Source of the DNA: Clostridia bacterium
GTDB lineage: Bacteria > Bacillota > Clostridia > Christensenellales > Borkfalkiaceae
DNA length: 64,000 nt
Reading direction: 5' to 3'
Assembly: GCA_017399945.1 (NCBI GenBank)
Contig: JAFQAQ010000003.1
Location: 82,604 to 146,603 of the forward strand
In this document: positions 59,762 through 64,000 of the stretch, one piece after another
Layout of the letters: each line of letters opens with the position of its first letter
Numbering within the stretch: the stretch's first letter is position 1
Notes under the pieces: model-generated
Told to the model about the DNA's origin: nothing
What the model saw: only the letters and a program-made list of their open reading frames with translations
Databases searched by the model: none
Program-made: the position numbers and the translations under genes

Positions 59762-60334
59762 ATGCGACTGATTTTAGCAAGCAATTCGCCAAGACGAAGG
59801 GAAATTTTGCAAACCTTTGGTTTTGACCTTAACGTTATAGTAAGCGACTATCAAGAAAAAGGACGCGCCAACTCGCCAAGAAAAACGGCTGAACTTTACG
59901 CAAAAAACAAAGCGCAAAGGGTGTTTGACGAACTTTCTTTATCCGACCAACAAAACGCCGTTGTGCTTGGCGCTGATACTATCGTGGTTTTAGATAATAT
60001 GATTTTAGGTAAACCACAAAGCGTGCACGACGCATACGATATGTTATGGGCGTTGTCGGGTAGGGCGCATTACGTTTATACGGCTTGCGCTATCGTAACG
60101 TCTAAAAAAACGTATATAAAAACGGCAAAAACCAAGGTCGTTTTTAATAAACTTTCAGATGAAATCATAAATAATTATATAGCGTCGGGAAGTCCTATGG
60201 ATAAAGCAGGCGCTTATGGTATTCAAGACCAAGAGTTTAATTTAGTAAAAAAATATAGGGGCAGTTATTATAACGTTATGGGCTTGCCAATAGAAAAAAT
60301 CTCACCTATACTAACAAGGTTAATAAAAAAATAG
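59762..60334 (+). CDS. maf: Maf-family nucleoside triphosphate pyrophosphatase
   Basis: A 190-aa house-cleaning enzyme hydrolysing dTTP/UTP or modified nucleotides. It has the N-terminal LASNSPRRREIL (about 4-15), GADTIVVLDNMILGKP (about 70-85) with catalytic Asp, and the C-terminal DKAGAYGIQ. Type (YhdE-like or YceF-like) not resolved. Start ATG with AGGGG upstream; possibly expressed by its own promoter. Confidence 0.94.
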   Translation: MRLILASNSPRRREILQTFGFDLNVIVSDYQEKGRANSPRKTAELYAKNKAQRVFDELSLSDQQNAVVLGADTIVVLDNMILGKPQSVHDAYDMLWALSGRAHYVYTACAIVTSKKTYIKTAKTKVVFNKLSDEIINNYIASGSPMDKAGAYGIQDQEFNLVKKYRGSYYNVMGLPIEKISPILTRLIKK

Positions 60335-60354
60335 CAGTATAAAAACCATTAAAC

Positions 60355-60393
60355 AAAAAGGAACTTTTAGTAACTAAAAGTTCCTTTTTTTAT
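60355..60393 (+). terminator. Terminator after maf
   Basis: AAAAAGGAACTTTTAG pairs with CTAAAAGTTCCTTTTT over a 3-nt loop with extra T. Confidence 0.93.
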
Positions 60394-60435
60394 AAAGAAA
60401 GAGATAATCAAACGGCATTATATTTACTTATCTCT

Positions 60436-60512
60436 TGGCACACCCGATAGGAATTGAACCTACAACCGCCAGAATCGGAATCTGGTGCGCTATCCAGTTG
60501 CGCCACGGGTGT
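60436..60512 (-). tRNA. tRNA-Arg (CCG)
   Basis: 77 nt on the minus strand with encoded CCA. Acceptor ACACCCG/CGGGTGT, discriminator G, anticodon stem CCAGA/TCTGG around TTCCGAT giving anticodon CCG. T-loop is TTCAATT. It lies just downstream of the corC-like gene on the same strand, separated by a hairpin. Confidence 0.92.
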
Positions 60513-60517
60513 ATTAA

Positions 60518-60543
60518 ACCGCAGAGAGAAAGTTCTCTGCGGT
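60518..60543 (-). terminator. Hairpin between corC-like gene and tRNA-Arg
   Basis: ACCGCAGAG pairs with CTCTGCGGT over 8 nt. On the minus strand only TTTAA follows, so it may be a weak terminator or a processing site; no separate tRNA promoter is visible, which favours readthrough into the tRNA. Confidence 0.55.
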
Positions 60544-60548
60544 GATAT

Positions 60549-61811
60549 TTATTCTTCTTTTGGGGGATTGACCGTTATTTTAACTAGTTGTATCTTTTTT
60601 ACCGTAGATTTAGCAACTTCAACGGTAAGATTTAGGTGTGTTAACGATTGACCGATTTTTGGGATTTCACCCATTTGTTCGATAACCCAACCACTCACGG
60701 TGTTTGCGTCAAAGTTATCTTCTTCGCCGTTAAGCTCGAAAAACTCAAACATCTCGGTAAGGGGAGTGTTGCCGTCAACTAAATAAACGTTTTCTGCAAT
60801 TTGTTTGTAGTAATTGATTTCTTCGTCGTGTTCGTCCCAAATCTCGCCGACTAACTCTTCCAAAATGTCTTCTAAGGTAACTATACCCAAAGTTCCACCG
60901 TACTCGTCTAAAACGACTGCCAAATGAACTTTTTTCTTTTGCAACTGTTTCAAAAGATTGGATATCTTTGCATGCTCGGTGGTGTAAAAGGCGTTTTGCA
61001 TAATTCCGTCAATACCTTTTTTACCTTTAAGATAGGCAGAATAAAAATCTTTTTGGTGAATAGTACCGATAATGGTGTCTACGCTTTCTTTGTATACGGG
61101 AATACGTGAATATTCTTCTCTATCGAACACCTTTCTTATATCTTCCATAGAATCGGCGACGTCTACTGCAACGACGTTAACCCTAGGCACTAAAATATCG
61201 CCTACTTCAAGGTCGTCGAATTCTATTACTTGTTTAATAAGTTTGGTTTCTTCTTCACCAAGCGTTCCGTCTTCTTCGGCTTCTTCAACTACCGTCAAAA
61301 TTTCTTCTTCGGTAACTACGTCCTCTGGCTTAAAACGGAAAATCTTGCTGATAAGCCATTTCCAACCGCTAAATATTAAGTTAAAAGGATATAATATCCA
61401 CGAAAAGAAGGTTATAATTGGATAAAAAGCCATTGCTATCTTTTCTGGATAGGTTTTTGCGATAAGTTTTGGGGTGATTTCGCCAAATATTAACACGCTA
61501 AGCGTCATTACCACCGTAGAAACGACGTTTGCGCTTCCGTCTAAAATAATCTTTGCAAACAACACGGTGGCAAGGGTGGTTGCCGTTATGTTAACTATGT
61601 TGTTACCGATTAAAATAGTCGTAATAAGTTTGTCGTATTTACTTTCGGCAAGTTCCAACGTCTTACCTGCGCGAACGTTGCCTTGCGACGCCATTGCGCG
61701 TAGTTTGATTCTGCTTGAACATGAATACGCTGTCTCCGTTGATGAGAAAAAAGCAGATAAAATTACCAATACGATTATCCCTATAAGTAAGGGAACTGAG
61801 CCTTCCGGCAT
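60549..61811 (-). CDS. Hemolysin C / CorC family protein (CNNM-CBS)
   Basis: A 420-aa membrane protein with an N-terminal CNNM domain (about 1-185, three or four helices, with SAFFSSTETAYSCSSRIKLRAMA), paired CBS domains (about 205-325, with VDTIIGTIHQKD and LAVVLDEYGGTLGIVTLEDILEELVGEI) and a C-terminal CorC_HlyC domain. CNNM proteins are linked to Mg2+ or Na+ export. AGGAGG SD. Divergent from mnmA across 155 bp in which I see no further gene. Confidence 0.92.
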   Translation of the reverse strand: MPEGSVPLLIGIIVLVILSAFFSSTETAYSCSSRIKLRAMASQGNVRAGKTLELAESKYDKLITTILIGNNIVNITATTLATVLFAKIILDGSANVVSTVVMTLSVLIFGEITPKLIAKTYPEKIAMAFYPIITFFSWILYPFNLIFSGWKWLISKIFRFKPEDVVTEEEILTVVEEAEEDGTLGEEETKLIKQVIEFDDLEVGDILVPRVNVVAVDVADSMEDIRKVFDREEYSRIPVYKESVDTIIGTIHQKDFYSAYLKGKKGIDGIMQNAFYTTEHAKISNLLKQLQKKKVHLAVVLDEYGGTLGIVTLEDILEELVGEIWDEHDEEINYYKQIAENVYLVDGNTPLTEMFEFFELNGEEDNFDANTVSGWVIEQMGEIPKIGQSLTHLNLTVEVAKSTVKKIQLVKITVNPPKEE

Positions 61812-61945
61812 AAAATCCTCCTAAAACTAAACTTTATAAACTAAAAGTTGTATTATCAGGTTATATATTACAATAAATACGCCAAAATATCAAGTATTTT
61901 TAATCATTTGCACTTTTTATTGTGTTTTTATGAGTTTTGTGATAA

Positions 61946-63046
<1,101 letters not shown>

Positions 63047-63202
63047 CCAAAGTTCTAGCCGTAAATTTCGTTAATATATACATTATATAATATATATAAG
63101 TAAAACAACTTGGCAAAAACCCTGTGATTACCTATCGTAATTGCGGGGTTTTAAAAATATTAAAAGTTTTTAAAAGAATTTTAAAAATTTTGAAAAAAAC
63201 AC

Positions 63203-63231
63203 TTGACTTAAACTTTTTTGTGTTATATAAT
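63203..63231 (+). promoter_or_regulatory. rRNA promoter P1
   Basis: TTGACT (63203-63208), 17-bp spacer, TATAAT (63226-63231). A hairpin TTTCCC-CGTT-GGGAA lies at the start of its transcript. Confidence 0.8.
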
Positions 63232-63408
63232 CGTATTACTTTCCCCGTTGGGAAGGGTAATATCCATAATCGTTAGTGATTATCAAACGATTTTGCCTAT
63301 TGGCAAACAAGATATCGTGGGTTTTAACCATAAAAAACACAATATTTTGTGGAGCGAAAAAAAGATTAAAAAAAACTTAAAAATCTTTAAAAAATCGCTG
63401 AAAATTGC

Positions 63409-63437
63409 TTGACTTACAAAAACGGGTATGATATTAT
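63409..63437 (+). promoter_or_regulatory. rRNA promoter P2
   Basis: TTGACT (63409-63414), 17-bp spacer, TATTAT (63432-63437). Together with P1 it forms the tandem arrangement common in front of rRNA operons. The region 63047-63666 holds only these promoters and the pre-16S leader; no protein gene is supported. Confidence 0.78.
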
Positions 63438-63666
63438 ATGTAGGCTGTCGCGAAAAGAGACGGCAAAACACAAACCGATGTTTGTGGGAGTTGTTTAAAA
63501 ATTGAATAGAAGGAAATTAGACGAAATAATAGTTATTTTGAAAGTTTCTGTCAATTAATCTTTGAAGTATGAAATATGTACTTTGAAAACAGTCATAACA
63601 TGACAATACGCAATTATAGCGAAATCGTTAGAGCAGTTGAATCGTAAGATTCGGCTTTAAATCATT

Positions 63667-64000
63667 AAACTTAAGAGTTTGATTCTGGCTCAGGACGAAC
63701 GCTGGCGGTATGCTTAATACATGCAAGTCGAGCGGAGTTAAAGGGGCTTGCTCCTTTAACTTAGCGGCGGACGGGTGAGTAACGCGTGAGCAACCTGCCT
63801 ATATCTGGGGAATAACACAAAGAAATTTGTGCTAATACCGCATAAGACCACAGTGGGGCATCCCACAGGGGTAAAAGATTTATCGGATATAGATGGGCTC
63901 GCGTGCCATTAGATAGTTGGTGGTGTAACGGACCACCAAGTCGACGATGGCTAGCCGACCTGAGAGGGTGATCGGCCACATAGGAACTGAGATACGGTCC
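63667..64000 (+). rRNA. 16S ribosomal RNA, 5' part
   Basis: Begins before AGAGTTTGATTCTGGCTCAG (63674), followed by the universal GACGAACGCTGGCGG, ACATGCAAGTCGAGCG and GGCGGACGGGTGAGTAA. The first base is set by analogy with E. coli numbering. The gene is cut by the window end after about 334 nt. The sequence is Clostridia-like. Confidence 0.97.

Noticed and set aside
63218..63979. Open frames in the rRNA leader and on the minus strand of 16S rRNA
   Set aside because: They lie in the promoter/leader region or opposite a structural rRNA, without SD sites or recognisable protein features.

Overview
The window looks like chromosome from an uncultured anaerobic gut Clostridia-type Firmicute. The grounds are: AT-rich DNA, clear Shine-Dalgarno (SD) sites and sigma-A promoters (TTGACA-N17-TATAAT), many lipoproteins with a lipobox, a flavodiiron protein next to rubredoxin (oxygen/NO defence in anaerobes), pectin-sugar catabolism, and the 5' end of a Clostridia-like 16S rRNA gene. 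I cannot name the species. Genes occur on both strands in short operons separated by bidirectional intrinsic terminators.

Layout. 0.2-5.6 kb: ftsH, parA, parB and a two-domain acyltransferase fusion. 5.7-11.7 kb: a GH78 rhamnosidase, a small unknown protein, a lipoprotein and a flavoprotein. 11.8-13.6 kb: tRNA-Met and tRNA-Glu, a hairpin-rich stretch holding a second copy of the tRNA-Glu 3' end, and a BspA-type leucine-rich-repeat lipoprotein. 13.8-23.4 kb: an NlpC/P60 lipoprotein, a FliB-like protein, an isomerase/acetyltransferase pair, an orphan TRAP permease, LysR, a pyridoxal kinase divergent from a MocR regulator, and a YwaF-type membrane protein. 23.5-30 kb: two large cell-surface genes and a CE2-like esterase lipoprotein. 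30-36.4 kb: PlsC, small membrane proteins, a structured leader RNA, FprA-rubredoxin, LysR and a lipoprotein. 36.4-43.2 kb: a galacturonate operon uxaB-uxaA-uxaC-eda-kdgK behind a lipid kinase. 43.3-45.9 kb: the CCA enzyme and rpsF-ssb-rpsR. 45.9-51.1 kb: an accessory block of atypical composition flanked by two copies of one terminator, the first split by a 359-bp hairpin cassette. 51.1-59.7 kb: dUTPase, MFS, LOG, xpt and a nucleoside ABC transporter. 59.7-64 kb: maf, tRNA-Arg, a CorC-like protein, mnmA and the tandem promoters and start of an rRNA operon.

How genes work together. Rhamnosidase, CE2-like esterase and the five uronate enzymes fit use of plant pectin. Xpt, the BMP lipoprotein and the two-permease ABC transporter form a purine nucleoside/base salvage unit. 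FprA and rubredoxin form an electron chain reducing O2 or NO.

Most unusual items: (1) a roughly 280-nt leader RNA at 32004-31722 (minus) with three repeated SD units, two of them opening tiny ORFs, then a terminator, ahead of a 3-TM protein; (2) a 359-bp array of hairpins sitting exactly in the loop of an intrinsic terminator after rpsR; (3) the tRNA-Glu 3'-end duplication; (4) four genes that look leaderless although most neighbours have SD sites. All calls come from reading the sequence; no database search was run.
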